From the NCBI GenBank assembly GCA_036365145.1, contig JAEOAD010000034.1:19931501-19995500 (forward strand): DNA of 64,000 bases. Reading direction: 5' to 3'. The stretch is from Orientallactaga sibirica (Eukaryota; Chordata; Mammalia; Rodentia; Dipodidae). The notes beneath the pieces were generated by a model that saw only the letters and a list, made by a program, of their open reading frames with translations, was not told where the DNA came from and did no database searches. The translations under genes and the position numbers were made by a program. Shown piece by piece: positions 1-11,191 of this stretch. Within the stretch, counting starts at the first letter, position 1. Each line of letters begins with the position of its first letter.

Positions 1-42
1 AAAACTTTATTTATAAAAATATTTAGTGGTGGATTTAACCCA
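1..42 (+). repeat. MER5A-type hAT-Charlie fragment (3' end)
   Basis: Starts 'aaaactttatttataaaa', which matches the AATAAAACTTTATTTA stretch near the 3' end of the eutherian MER5A element. The complete counterpart is seen at 9186-9352. The window edge removes the rest. Confidence 0.6.
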
Positions 43-1884
43 ATGGATATTGTATCTCCTCTGGTTACAGTGCTTTCAGTTTTATGTCAAAATTCTTTAA
101 ATTATAGATAGATTCATAATGCCATTTGACATTGTCTTTCAAATTATAAATGTAAAAAAAAACTCTTTTCTTTTATTCACCTGTCCCTTTCAATGATACC
201 CTCTTCAAGACTTTGTAGCACATGTAAGTGACATCATCATTTATACTAGATAACAATGTAAGACCATTTTCTTACCAACTGAATTTTAGACATGAAGTCC
301 CCTCATCTGTATTATTTAAATAGCATTCAACATAACTGTCTGCTTCTCTCTCAGAATAACTGTTTTGCTCTCGAATCTAGGGCTTCATGTGATGGCAGAA
401 AAAATACTTTTATACAAGAAAATTAGATCTTGACATATTAATGTTTGATACTGTCCATTGGTTTTCCATCAAGTTCTGAATAGATTTTAATAGCTTCTTG
501 CCAACTATGAGAAGGTCCTAAACTAGAAGGTTCTCAGTGATTTACTCTGTCCCTATCTTTTTTGCCTTATAGTCTACAATGTATTTTTTCTTTCTTTTCT
601 TTGTTTTTTTTTTTTTTTTTTGCCTGTTCTGTTTCAGCTACACTGACATTCTTGCTGTTTAGAGGAGCAAATTCATTCTTGACATAGGGCCTTTATGTTT
701 GAGTTTATCCCTCTACTTAGGAAATATGTTTCCCACTTTTCAATTTGCCTCATTTCCTCACTTAAATTGGGTCTTTATCTAAATGTTACCTACTTAAAAG
801 AAGGCCTGGTTACCTGTTACTAGTTACCTATTACCTTATCTTTTTTTTTCATAATACATAGGATAACAAATATTTTGTGCATCTATCCATATAACTTCCT
901 GGTTATCTCGGGATTATCAGGAAGGTGAAAGCACAGACCTCATGTCTCCTTCATCATCCTATGTGGATATAATAATATGTGGACTGTACCAGAGAACAAT
1001 AATTTTCACATAGTAAATTAAGAACATACATATTTCTTTGGACTTTCTGAAATGCCATTATCATGACTGCACAGAAATAAACATGTGATAAACTAAGATG
1101 TATCCAGATGAAAAAAAAATGAGAAGGTTTAAGTAAGCAGATAAGATATATGAACAAATTTCTTAAAGATGGGAAGCATATGAATGAATAACAACTGCAA
1201 TATAAGTTGGGAGGAATCTGAATGCTGAAGAAACACAGAGAAGAACTAGAATTTATCATTCCATATATCTTTGGGAGGTCTTAATAATGTCACACGTTGC
1301 AAGTTAGAAATTAAGAAGAGGTTAAAGAAAGTAGAATCTGTGTAATGAACTTTCCTGAAATTATCCATTAGTTTAAAACTAACATATGAATGGACAAATG
1401 TATTTGCGCATCCAGAATGGATAGCCAAGGATATGAGTGAGTTCTCTAATATAAATGACACAGTCAGAATTTGAAAGTGGGAGCTTAACAGCTTAACTCA
1501 CTGTACAAGCACCACAAGAAAATATTAATCAAAGGTGGAAAACAAGAATAATACCTGCATAGAAATAAGACAATTTTTCATCATTTTAATGAAATTTTAA
1601 TGAAAATATCCAAGAAAGCAGAATTTTATGTGGACAATAAGAAAATCTAAGATATGGTAATAAAATACAAGTTTAAATATATGTGACAGAGGAAACATGT
1701 ACTGTATAGCTATTTGGCCAAACATAATTGTGGGCATTTCTCTGAGATGCTTCTTAGGTGATAGCAGCAACACTAAAGAGAAGCAGTTTAGACTCTAAAA
1801 TCTGTGTGTGCATCTCATCCACTTAGCTTATGGTCTGAGTAGAACATAAAGACTAATTTTTTTAACACATAAATAAGAAGACAA
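43..1884. other. Unassigned AT-rich sequence within duplication copy A
   Basis: No recognised gene or repeat apart from a T-run at about 604-622. Open frames here are short, lack a protein family signature and recur almost unchanged in copy B only because the DNA is duplicated. It may contain very old repeats below my recognition limit. Confidence 0.5.
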
Positions 1885-2025
1885 GCCAGGAGTGGTGGTG
1901 CATGCCTTCAATCCTAGCACTCAGGAGGCAGAGATAAAAGGATCTCTGTGATTTTGAGGCCAGCCTGAAACTACATAGTGAACTCCAGGTCAGCCTGGGA
2001 TAGCAGGAGACCCTACCTCAAAAAT
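1885..2025 (+). mobile_element. B1-type SINE
   Basis: Opens 'gccaggagtggtggtgcatg', has the 'ctagcactcaggaggcag' block and the 'ccaggtcagcctggga' block, and ends in A-rich sequence. These are the 7SL-derived B1 hallmarks. It is duplicated at 11192-11331, so it inserted before the segmental duplication. Confidence 0.9.
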
Positions 2026-2030
2026 TTTAA

Positions 2031-4145
2031 ACCATATGCAGGAATATGAAACTCAATCCACACATTTTGCCATGCACAAAAATCAAGTCCAAATGGATCA
2101 AAGATCTTAATATAAGACCAGAAACAGTGCTACTACTGGAAGAAAAAGTAGGAGGAACTGTCCATGCGATAAGAGTAGGAAAAGACGTCCTGAACAAAAC
2201 CCCATTAGCTTAGGAGATTAAACAATCACTCAACCATTGGATCTCATGAAACTGAAAAGCTTTTTCACCAACAAACATACAATAAGCAGAGACAATAAAT
2301 AACCCACAGAATGGGAGAAAATTTTTGTCAGATACACATCAGACAGAGGCCTAATTTCTAAAATCTACAAAGAACTCAAAAACCTAAGCAGTAAAAAAAT
2401 CAAACAACCCACTCACAAACTGGGGCAGAGTACTTCACAGGGAATTCTCAGAGGAAGAAATACAAATGGCAAACACACACTTAAGAAAATGTTCAACATC
2501 CCTAATCATCAGGGAAATGCAAATGAAAACATCTATGAGATTCTGCCTTACCCCAGTAAGGATAGCAAACATTAAAAAAAAAAAAAAAAAACTAATGAAA
2601 ACAAGTGCTGGCGAGGCTGTGGAGAAATAGGAACCCTTCTTCACTGTTGGTGGGAATGTAAAATGGTACAACCACTATAGAAAGCAATATGGAGACTCCT
2701 AAAAAGGATGACTATAGAGTTACCAACAGACCCAGTTATTCCCTTACTGGGCATTTACCCTAAAAGCTCCATGCCTCAGTTCAGAGAGATTTGCTCAACC
2801 ATGTTTATAGCTGCTCGATTCATAATAGCTAAGAGCTGGAATCAACTCAGATGTCCATCATTATATGAGTAGATAACTAAGATGTGGTACATCTACACAA
2901 TGGAATTCTACACAGCACTAAGGAAAAATTCCACAAAGCAATTTGAAGAAAAATGGTCAAACGTGGAACTGACCATTCTTAGTGAACTTACCCAATCACA
3001 GAAAGATAAGTGTTGCATGGTCTCACTCATCTGTGGCTCCTAATTTGTATTTTCCTGAGATTCTGACACACCTAATAAACAATAGGGACAGTGGGGTAGG
3101 AGGGTAGAGCAAGGGTGGGAGAGGACAAAAACTGGACCCAAATGGAAATGGTACCATAAAAATCCTATATCCTGAAGGACATACTAAAAGGTTGAACTTG
3201 CATCAGGTGCTTAGAAAGAACACCTGAATCACAGGAGCCTGGAGATAGTATGATGAAAACTAACCTCAATCTTCTCCTGTTCCTTTCTCTATCATTCCCT
3301 CTTCTCTCTCTTTCTCTTTCATATTACCTATATTTTTCTTCCTTCTTTTCCCTTGGCACTGACCTGTAACTCCCAGTACCAGCATGTGGTTAACATCCAC
3401 AATGAGCTGTTGATTAGAGTTCTTGATGACCCACCAAAGGTTATGATTGGCTAACAGATCCACTCAGTGGAAAGCAACCCATATCTGAAACTGGAAACAA
3501 GTCAGAATCATATCCAGGTAATGATTTTGCTCTCCAAAATCAAGCTCTCACTAATCTCGGGCTATAAGAGGACTTCACCCCTTAAATTCTTTTTAAATTA
3601 ATAATGCCTATCCCATTTAACTGGTGTTGAATCCACTCTCTGTTAGAGAATCTGCTTTCTCTTTTTCAGGTGGGAGCAGGACCGGAGGAGAGAAACCACC
3701 TGTTGCTCTTCAGCCAGACCCCAGCTGAAAACCCAGAGGAATTGGGGAGATGAGCATGAGTGCTGCTTGCTCCATGAACCTGATATCAGCACAAGGGTGA
3801 AGGATATAAACACTGAGGACACTCAACACCTACCAAACTAGAGATCCAGATGCTCCTAAGAGCCCATCACTGAAGTAGACTTAAAGCACATTCAACATGG
3901 CTCAGGGAATTTTGTGAAAGAAGGGACAGAAAGACTGTTAGAGCCACAAGTTGGGACATTATGCACATTATGCCTCTTCATAACTGACTGCTGCCCCCAC
4001 AATACATGACCCACTATCCCCATGGGGATGACAGCATCCCCAAAGAGAAGGAACCCTTCAGAAAAGGGGCAGGGATGAGGGAAAGGCTGGTACCAGCATG
4101 TTTTGTTTACATACTAAGTATTCCATAACCAATAAAAATACATTT
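2031..4145 (+). mobile_element. 5'-truncated L1: ORF2 C-terminal remnant plus 3'UTR (chimeric at 3443)
   Basis: The coding remnant up to the TAA at 3041-3043 translates in pieces to the C-terminal part of L1 ORF2 (features of the type PLLGIYPKSS, IYTMEFYTALRKN, SLICGS). It is broken by frameshifts, an A-run at about 2574-2591 and TAG codons at 2678 and 2870 where the duplicate copy has TGG. The 3'UTR has a G-rich stretch (about 3090-3125), a pyrimidine-rich stretch (about 3270-3330) and a terminal AATAAAAATA near 4130. Bases 2031-3443 belong to the duplicated unit; 3444-4145 come from a different, more diverged L1 copy and lack about 235 bp present in the copy B L1. Confidence 0.9.
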
Positions 4146-4217
4146 TAAAAAATGTGGTACATTTCAAGAAGAAATATTTACCTTGTACCTAATGGATTTA
4201 CTTATATTTTTTCCTTT
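4146..4217. other. Short unassigned interval
   Basis: AT-rich sequence between an L1 tail and a minus-strand B1; nothing recognised. Confidence 0.4.
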
Positions 4218-4378
4218 TCATTTATTTATTTATTTGGATGTGGGGGGGGTCTCATTCTAGCCCAGGCTGATCTAGAATTCACTATGTAGTCTCAGGGTGG
4301 CCTGGAACTCAAGGTGATCCTCCTACCTCTGCTTCCCAAGTGCTGTGATTGAGACCATGTCCCACCATGCCTGGCTCT
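4218..4378 (-). mobile_element. B1-type SINE
   Basis: Reverse-strand B1: TTTA-rich tail on the left, then 'caggctgatctagaattc', 'tgcttcccaagtgctgtg' and 'ccaccatgcctggct' at the right end. A T-run follows at 4379-4398, which probably belongs to the A-tail of the minus-strand L1 next to it. Confidence 0.88.
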
Positions 4379-4841
4379 GTTTTTTTTTTTTTTTTTTCTT
4401 TTGGTTCTAGGGTCAGCCATGGAATTTTAATTAATGGTTTTCTTTCTTTTTTTTCAGATTTAAATTTTATTTTGTATCTTGCCTTTCTTTTTAATTTTAT
4501 TTTTAAATTTATGTTGGTACCTTGATAGACTCCTCCCTGTCCTCCCCCTCCTAAGGAATCCTCCTCATTGGAGAATGAGGGTCGTGCATTATGGGAGTAG
4601 CCAACAGTTATGGGGAAGAGGCAATGTCTCTGTGCATAATGACCCAACTTGTGGCTCTAACACTCTTTCTGCCCCTCTTCTGCGAATTTTCCTGAGCCAT
4701 GTTGGGTTCATTTTAGTTCTACTTCAGTGATGAGGTCTTGGGAGCCTCGCTGTCTCTGAATATATGCTTTAGTAGGATTTGAGTGTTCTCTGTGTCTATC
4801 TCCTTCAGCTTTGTGCTGGTGTCGGGTTCACCAAGAAAGCT

Positions 4842-5640
4842 GCACCCTAGCAGCTTTTAGGACTTTCTCCTTGTTACCAATATTTACAGTTTTAATGATA
4901 ATATGTCTTGGGAGAATTTCTCCTTTTGTCCAGTCTGTTTGGAGTTCTGTTAGCTTCTTATAGCTTGATGGGATTTTCTTTTGAGAGAGTGGGAACGTTT
5001 TCTTCAATAATTTTGTTGCATAAGTTCTCAATTCCTTTGGACTGAATTTTTTCCCCTTCTGGTATCCCATGATCCTAATGTTGGAACGTTTAAGGGTATC
5101 CCACATTTCCCGCATGTTCTGTTCAAAAAAATTTTGAAGTTATTGAATCTTTTGGATTCATGAGCTGTTTCTTCTGTTCTGTCTTCTACTTCCACATGGC
5201 TGACTCTATTCTTGAGAGTTCTATAGAGTTTTGGGCTTGTTCAATTTGGTTTGTATTTTCTACTGCTTTTTTTATGTGTAGTTTCCAACCCTCTATCGAG
5301 TTCCCCTTTCACATCATTTTTAAAATTTTTTAGTGCTTCTTGGAGTTCATCCTTGCATTTATTTATGTCTTCATTGAGCTTACTCTGCTGGTTATTGAGG
5401 TCCTCTATTTTTTGCTTTACTTCAGGTCATTTAACTGTCTTTGGATCCCTTCCTGGTTCTTTTCTATTAGGTCTAATCTCACAAGAACAGCATTCATACA
5501 ATCATTGGCCTTTTCTTGATTTTCTGCAAGTTCTGCTATTTTCTTGGCCAGTGTTGCATTGCTTATTTCTTCATTTTGGTGTTCTGATTCTATTATCTCT
5601 TATTTGTTTTGATTAAAGACATCCATTGTGGGACTGGGCA
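4842..5640 (-). pseudogene. L1 ORF1 remnant
   Basis: L1 ORF1 encodes the RNA-binding chaperone of the L1 ribonucleoprotein, with an N-terminal coiled coil, an RRM and a C-terminal domain. The best-preserved stretch, 5115-4842, reads REMWDTLKRSNIRIMG near its start and RHIIIKTVNIGNKEKVLKAAR near its end, which are ORF1 C-terminal landmarks. It then runs out of ORF1 into 3'UTR sequence at the internal join. Upstream (5640-5116) the Glu/Lys/Gln-rich coiled-coil region is recognisable but in shifted frames with stops. No functional protein is expected. Confidence 0.78.
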
Positions 5641-6189
5641 ATCTTGTTGGATTTACTTGCATTTGATTTTTCATGTTATTCCTTTTGCACTGTGGTCTGC
5701 CCATCACAGTGAAGGAATCTTGTTAATTTTAGCAAGAAGCTGTAGTTTACCTTCAAGTGTCTTCAGTGATTATTTCCTTTGTTTTTACTTTGATTAAGGC
5801 TTCTGATGGCAGTGGGGTCTGCCTGCTCAGAGAGCAGAAGCCCATGAGGGTCTGGCGAGGGTCTGATGAAGGGGCTTGTTCTTTGGTGGTTCAGGGTATG
5901 GGGGTGCATAGTCAGGTGGCCTGAGGGGCATGGGGCGTAGAGCAATGGGACAAAGCAGACTGGTGTTGCATCTGGGCTGCAGAGGAGGGGAGTATGGGAA
6001 TGCATGGTAGTTCAGTGATGCTGAGAGTTGAGGGGATGGGAAAACAGGTTCATTGGGACTATGTTGCAGGGTGGGTGTGATTGCAGGGTCCTGTGACAAG
6101 GTAGAGCAGGGATTTGGGATTGCTACAGGTCAGGTGAATCACATGGGGGGAGTTGGTGGTAGTCCAGGTAGGGAGGCAGGATAGGGAGT

Positions 6190-6770
6190 GGTGAAGAATA
6201 ACTTTTTGGCCTGGGTCCGGCCAGCAGAAAGGGGAAGGGAGGGTGGGGTGGCAGGGGTGATAGTGTTTGGCATTAGCATTTGTAGCTCCCATGCCCCAGG
6301 ATGGGGTTCCCACACCCAGGGGTGGGGGCTGGCTGTGGTGATGGGGATGGAGTTGGCATGTGGGATTCCCACACCTGTGGATGGGAGACAGTGGTGGTGA
6401 TAGGAATGGAGCTGGAGTGTGGGTGTCCTGTACCCAGGGGAATGGGGCAGTGGTGAGTTCAGGAGTGGAGTGAGTGGAGTTCCTGCAGGCATGGAGGGTG
6501 GTGATGGGACAGCGTGGGAACCCATGTAGAGCAGGCCTGGAGGGTGGGATGGGGCCATGTGGGATTAAGGGAGTGGATTTCCCTCAGGCAGGAAGGGTGG
6601 GGGTTGGGCGGCGCAGGGACCAAGTGAGTGAAGTTCCTACAGGCCTGGAGGGTGTGGGTGGGGCAGTACAGGGACCCAGTGAGAGTGAGTGTTCCTGCAT
6701 GCACAGAGGGTGAGAGTGGGGGTGGGGTGCCATGGGTGATGGAGCTTGCTTGTGGAGCTCCCTGGCAGAG
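6190..6770 (-). repeat. Degenerate ~50-70 bp tandem units in L1 5'UTR
   Basis: On the plus strand a phrase like 'gttcctgcaggc..tggagggtg' recurs near 6478, 6531, 6580, 6633 and 6690, with looser units to about 6190 marked by 'ggattcccacacc'-like phrases. Long open frames on both strands here are products of the low-complexity composition. The position at the 5' end of a minus-strand L1 suggests old promoter-type repeats. Confidence 0.65.
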
Positions 6771-6989
6771 GGAACCTAGGGCACGAGAACACTAGCCTGC
6801 TGGCTTGGGTCCACTTAGCTAGTGCAGGAGGAATCTGCAGCTAGGATCCCAACTACCACGGCTGCTTGAAAGGATTGGGGGACTGGTGGCCTCCCTGAGA
6901 GCATGGAAATCTGAAGATTTCCTGCTTTGGTCTTCTGTGCCCTCCCACCAAACTCTAATGAACCCAGACACCATCTTGACTGGACTTCT

Positions 6990-7137
6990 CTTTTTATATT
7001 TATTTATTTATTTATTTTTGGTTTTGCAAGGTAGGGTCTCACTCTGGTCCAGGCTGACCTGGAATTAACTATGTAGTCTCAGGGTGGCCTCGAACTCCTG
7101 AGTGCTGGGATTAAAGGAGTGCACCACCAAGCCCGGC
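6990..7137 (-). mobile_element. B1-type SINE
   Basis: Contains 'caggctgacctggaatta', 'gtagtctcagggtggcc' and 'gtgctgggattaaaggag' ending 'caccaagcccggct', a reverse-strand B1 with its (TTTA)n tail on the left. Confidence 0.9.
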
Positions 7138-7432
7138 TATTTATTTATTTATTTATTTATTTTTATTATTTTATTTATTTTTGGAGAGAGACACAGAGAG
7201 AGACAGACAGAGAGGGAGAGGGAGAGGGAGAGGGAGACAGATAGAGATGGGCGTGCCAGCAGTCTCTCAGCTGCTGTGAACGAAATCCAGATGTGTGAGC
7301 CCCCTTGTTGTCAAGTGCGGCATTGCGCCCTTGCCACTTTGCATCTGGCTAAACGTGGAACCTGGAGAATGGAACTGGGTTCTTAGGCTTAGGAGGCAGG
7401 CGCCTTAACCACTATGCCATCTCTCCAGCCCT
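7138..7432 (-). mobile_element. B2-like tRNA-derived SINE
   Basis: (TTTA)n then a GA-rich run, then 'gcgtgccagcagtctctcag', 'gaactgggttcttaggctta' and the right-end head 'ccatctctccagccc', which is the reverse complement of the pol III A-box region. An unusual 'gtcaagtgcggcattgcgcc' segment makes this copy longer than most here; 49755-49989 shares a similar extra segment. Confidence 0.88.
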
Positions 7433-7435
7433 TCT

Positions 7436-7583
7436 TTTTATTTTTTGAGGTATGGTCTCACTCTACCTCAGGCTGACCTGGAATTCACTATGTAGTCTCC
7501 GGGTGGCCTCAAATTCAAGGTGATCTTCGTACCTCTGCCTCCCAAGTGCTGGGATTAAAGGCATGCGCCACCACGCCTAGCTA
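7436..7583 (-). mobile_element. B1-type SINE
   Basis: Reverse-strand B1: 'caggctgacctggaattcac', 'cctctgcctcccaagtgctg' and 'gcgccaccacgcctagct'. It abuts the preceding B2-like element head to tail. Confidence 0.92.
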
Positions 7584-7589
7584 GAAAAA

Positions 7590-8640
7590 GTATACAGTAT
7601 TGCTGTTTTTGTCAGCAGAGAACACTGAACTTGTTTAGTGCTGTTTCTTCTGTCACTTGTGATGATCATGTGGTTTCAATCTGTGAATGTGATGAACCAC
7701 ACTGATTGATTTGCATATGTTAGGATAGGCTTACAGGAGGATAAATCCTAACTGGACACTATGTATGATCTTTTCAATATGTTGTTGAATTCGATTTGCT
7801 AATATTCTATTGAGGATTTCTGCATCAGTGATCACCAGGGAGTTTTGGCCTGCAGATTTCCTTTTCTGTGATTATCTGGCTTAGGCATCAGGGTGATGTC
7901 GGCCTCATGAAACACATTTGGAAATATTTCTTCTGCTTTTATATTTTGGAAGACTTTCAGGAGTGCTGGATAGATTCTTCCTAGAATGATTGGCAGAATT
8001 TATCTGTAAAGCCATCAGACAGTAAGCTTTCCTTGGTTGGGAGGTATCAAATTACTTATTTAGTCTCTTTTCATGGTATTATTTTGTCCAGGCATCTTAC
8101 TTCTTGATGTTTTAATTCTGGTACGATTCATTTTTGAAAGAATTTGTTCATTTCCTCTCTGTGATATTTTTGTCTATAAAATTGTTTATAATAATCCTTT
8201 ATGAAGGATTTATTTTCTGAGGCATCTATTATAAGGTCTGTATTGTCATTGTTGATTTTCTTTATTTACTGAGTCTTTCTCTTAGTTCAGGTAAAAGTGC
8301 ATTGATTTTATGTATTTATTATTTAGTAAAGTTACTTTTTTCAGTAGCTTTTCTATTTTCTCTCTGATCTTTATTACACTTTTCTTTGTTCTTTGGGCTT
8401 AGTTTTCTCCTTTTCTATTCCTTGAAGTGAAACATTAAATAATTTGTTAAACTATTTATTTAAAGTTGTTCTTATATTTTAATATAGTGTTTATTGCTAT
8501 AGCCTTCTGTCTTTAGAACTTTGTTTATGTTCCATAGCTCACAGATTTTGGAATGAAAACTTTCCATCTTTATTGGTCTTACTATTTTGAAACTTCCCTT
8601 ACAAGAACTTTTTTATCCATTGGTTATTCTTTGTTCAATC
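7590..8640 (-). mobile_element. Old L1 ORF2 fragment (reverse transcriptase region)
   Basis: The plus strand reads as the antisense of mammalian L1 ORF2 around the reverse transcriptase: 'atattctattgaggatttctg', a 'tggttgggag' block near 8036, 'ggaagactttcaggagtg', and further on 'ctatagccttctgtctttag' and 'tgttccatagctcacag'. No open frame survives, so this is an older insertion than the other L1s here. Confidence 0.75.
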
Positions 8641-9185
8641 TTACCTTTATATATATAAACAGACACACAACTGCATAAAACCCCTGCATGGTGCTCTCCA
8701 GCTTAAAGTCTGCTTTCTGGTAAACCATCTTTTGTCACCTTTTTTGACCCCTTGACTTCTCTGCCTGTCCTTAGCAAAGCTGACAATATCATTCATATTT
8801 ATTGCTTTTACTTTCTCACCTTTCTTTCTTGAATACTTTCTGATTAGACTTTGCTGGACTAGTGCAGAAACACCACTTTTGCCAAAATCCCCTCAAGACT
8901 GGGAAAACTTGTGATCCTCACTCTACTCAATGAAAATTGCCTCTTAGCAACACTTGTGTTGGTTGAATTCTCTTAATTTTATGGACTTTCTTGGTTCTCA
9001 CTACTTCACCATATTTACTTGGCTTTCCTTTCCTCACTAACTGCTGCTTCCCAGGGTCTTTTGGTAGCTCCCTCTCACATTTATGATGTTTATATGATAG
9101 CAAAACCAGAGCTCAGACATTTCTTTGTGTTCTTCTTTTTTCAGTACTTACTTCCTAAGTAAGAAGTCAATGGTTTTTATATAAA
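8641..9185. other. Unassigned interval
   Basis: About 550 bp without a repeat or coding signal I recognise. Confidence 0.4.
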
Positions 9186-9352
9186 AGGTTAGATAAAACC
9201 TATTTTAGGCATTGAAGTCATATGGTCTCTGTTACAACTATTTAATTCTACCATTGCATGCAAAAGTCACTCCAGACATTACATAAACAAACAAACATGG
9301 CTGAGTTCCAATAAAACTTTATTTATAAAAATATTTAGTGGTGGATTTAACC
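9186..9352 (+). repeat. MER5A-type hAT-Charlie element
   Basis: Follows the MER5A consensus order: 'tattttaggcattgaagtca', 'tatggtctctgttacaacta', then 'gttccaataaaactttattt'. This non-autonomous DNA transposon family predates the eutherian radiation. It spans the left visible edge of duplication copy B, showing that base 1 of the window is only the cut point and not the true left end of the duplication. Confidence 0.75.
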
Positions 9353-11191
9353 TAATGGATATTGTATCTCCTCTGGTTACAGTGCTTTCAGTTTTATGTC
9401 AAAATTCTTTAAATTATAGATAGATTCATAATGCCAGTTGACATTGTCTTTCAAATTATAAATGTAAAAAAAAAACTCTTTTCTTTTATTCACCTGTCCC
9501 TTTCAATGATACCCTCTTCAAGACTTTGTAGCACATGTAAGTGACGTCATCATTTATACTAGATAACAATGTAAGACCATTTTCTTACCAACTGAATTTT
9601 AGACATGAAGTCCCCTCATCTGTATTATTTAAATAGCATTCAACATAACTGTCTGCTTCTCTCTCAGAATAACTGTTTTGCTCTCGAATCTAGGGCTTCA
9701 TGTGATGGCAGAAAAAATACTTTTATACAAGAAAATTAGATCTTGACATATTAATGTTTGATACTGTCCATTGGTTTTCCATCAAGTTCTGAATAGATTT
9801 TAATAGCTTCTTGCCAACTATGAGAAGGTCCTAAACTAGAAGGTTCTCAGTGATTTACTCTGTCCCTATCTTTTTTGCCTTATAGTCTACAATGTATTTT
9901 TTCTTTCTTTTTTTTTTTTTTTTTTTTTTTTTGCCTGTTCTGTTTCAGCTACACTGACATTCTTGCTGTTTAGAGGAGCAAATTCATTCTTGACATAGGG
10001 CCTTTATGTTTGAGTTTATCCCTCTACTTAGGAAATATGTTTCCCACTTTTCAATTTGCCTCATTTCCTCACTTAAATTGGGTCTTTATCTAAATGTTAC
10101 CTACTTAAAAGAAGGCCTGGTTACCTGTTACTAGTTACCTATTACCTTATCTTTTTTTCATAATACATAGGATAACAAATATTTTGTGTATCTATCCATA
10201 TAACTTTCTGGTTATCTCGGGATTATCAGGAAGGTGAAAGCACAGACCTCATGTCTCCTTCCTCATCCTATGTGGATATAATAATATGTGGACTGTACCA
10301 GAGAACAATAATTTTCACATAGTAAATTAAGAACATACATATTTCTTTGGACTTTCTGAAATGCCATTATCATGACTGCACAGAAATAAACATGTGATAA
10401 ACTAAGATGTATCCAGATAAAAAAAAAATGAGAAGGCTTAAGTAAGCAGATAATATATATGAACAAATTTCTTAAAGATGGGAAGCATATGAATGAATAA
10501 CAACTGCAATATAAGTTGGGAGGAATCTGAATGCTGAAGAAACACAGAGAAGAACTAGAATTTATCATTCCATATATCTTTGGGAGGTCTTAATAATGTC
10601 ACACGTTGCAAGTTAGAACTTAAGAAGAGGTTAAAGAAAGTAGAATCTGTGTAATGAACTTTCCTGAAATTATCCATTAGCTTAAAACTAACATATGAAT
10701 GGACAAATGTATTTGTGCATCCAGAATGGATAGCCAAGGATATGAGTGAGTTCTCTAATATAAATGACACAGTCAGAATTTGAAAGTGGGAGCTTAACAG
10801 CTTAACTCACTGTACAAGCACCACAAGAAAATAGTAATCAAAGGTGGAAAACAAGAATAATATCTGCATAGAAATAAGACAATTTTTCATCATTTTAATG
10901 AAATTTTAATGAAAATATCCAAGAAAGCAGAATTTTATGTGGACAATAAGAAAATCTAAGATATGGTAATAAAATACAAGTTTAAATATATGTGACAGAG
11001 GAAACATGTACTGTATAGCTATTTGGCCAAACATAATTGTGGGCATTTCTCTGAGATGCTTCTTAGGTGATAGCAGCAACACTAAAGAGAAGCAGTTTAG
11101 ACTCTAAAATCTGTGTGTGCATCTCATCCACTTAGCTTATGGTCTGAGTAGAACATAAAGACTAATTTTTAACACATAAATAAGAAGACAA
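9353..11191. other. Unassigned AT-rich sequence within duplication copy B
   Basis: Counterpart of 43-1884. No gene recognised; short open frames match those of copy A because the DNA is duplicated, not because they are conserved as proteins. Confidence 0.5.

Larger units (their letters stand above)
1..3443. repeat. Tandem segmental duplication, copy A (left part cut by window edge)
   Basis: Aligns base for base with 9313-12757. By eye I count about two dozen substitutions plus length changes in A and T runs, so roughly 99% identity. The unit holds a MER5A-type tail, unassigned AT-rich sequence, a B1 and the 5' part of a truncated L1. Identity stops abruptly at 3443, inside the L1 3'UTR; beyond it the two loci are still both L1 3'UTR but far more diverged. 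The homology is already running at base 1, so the copy must extend to the left of the window. Confidence 0.95.
4442..6968 (-). mobile_element. Minus-strand L1 lacking ORF2 (HAL1-like or internally deleted)
   Basis: Read on the minus strand, this has a G/C-rich 5'UTR with degenerate tandem units (about 6970-5800), an ORF1 remnant (about 5800-4842) and then directly the last ~350 bp of an L1 3'UTR (4841-4480) with an A-rich end near 4442. The 3'UTR part matches the 3'UTRs at 3760-4140, 13290-13655, 17125-17510 and 42830-43180. No ORF2 sequence lies between ORF1 and 3'UTR. The join at about 4841-4848 has only a few shared bases. It could be an inherited ORF1-only family, a template-switch product or a later deletion; one copy cannot distinguish these. 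Confidence 0.8.

Noticed and set aside
954..1461. Two frames that are almost identical in both duplication copies
   Set aside because: Their preservation follows from recent DNA duplication; composition is that of AT-rich non-coding DNA, with no motif and no exon borders.
5763..6713. Several overlapping Pro-rich and Gly-rich open frames on both strands
   Set aside because: They fall in the G/C-skewed tandem repeats of an L1 5'UTR and overlap each other in many frames; low-complexity composition explains them.
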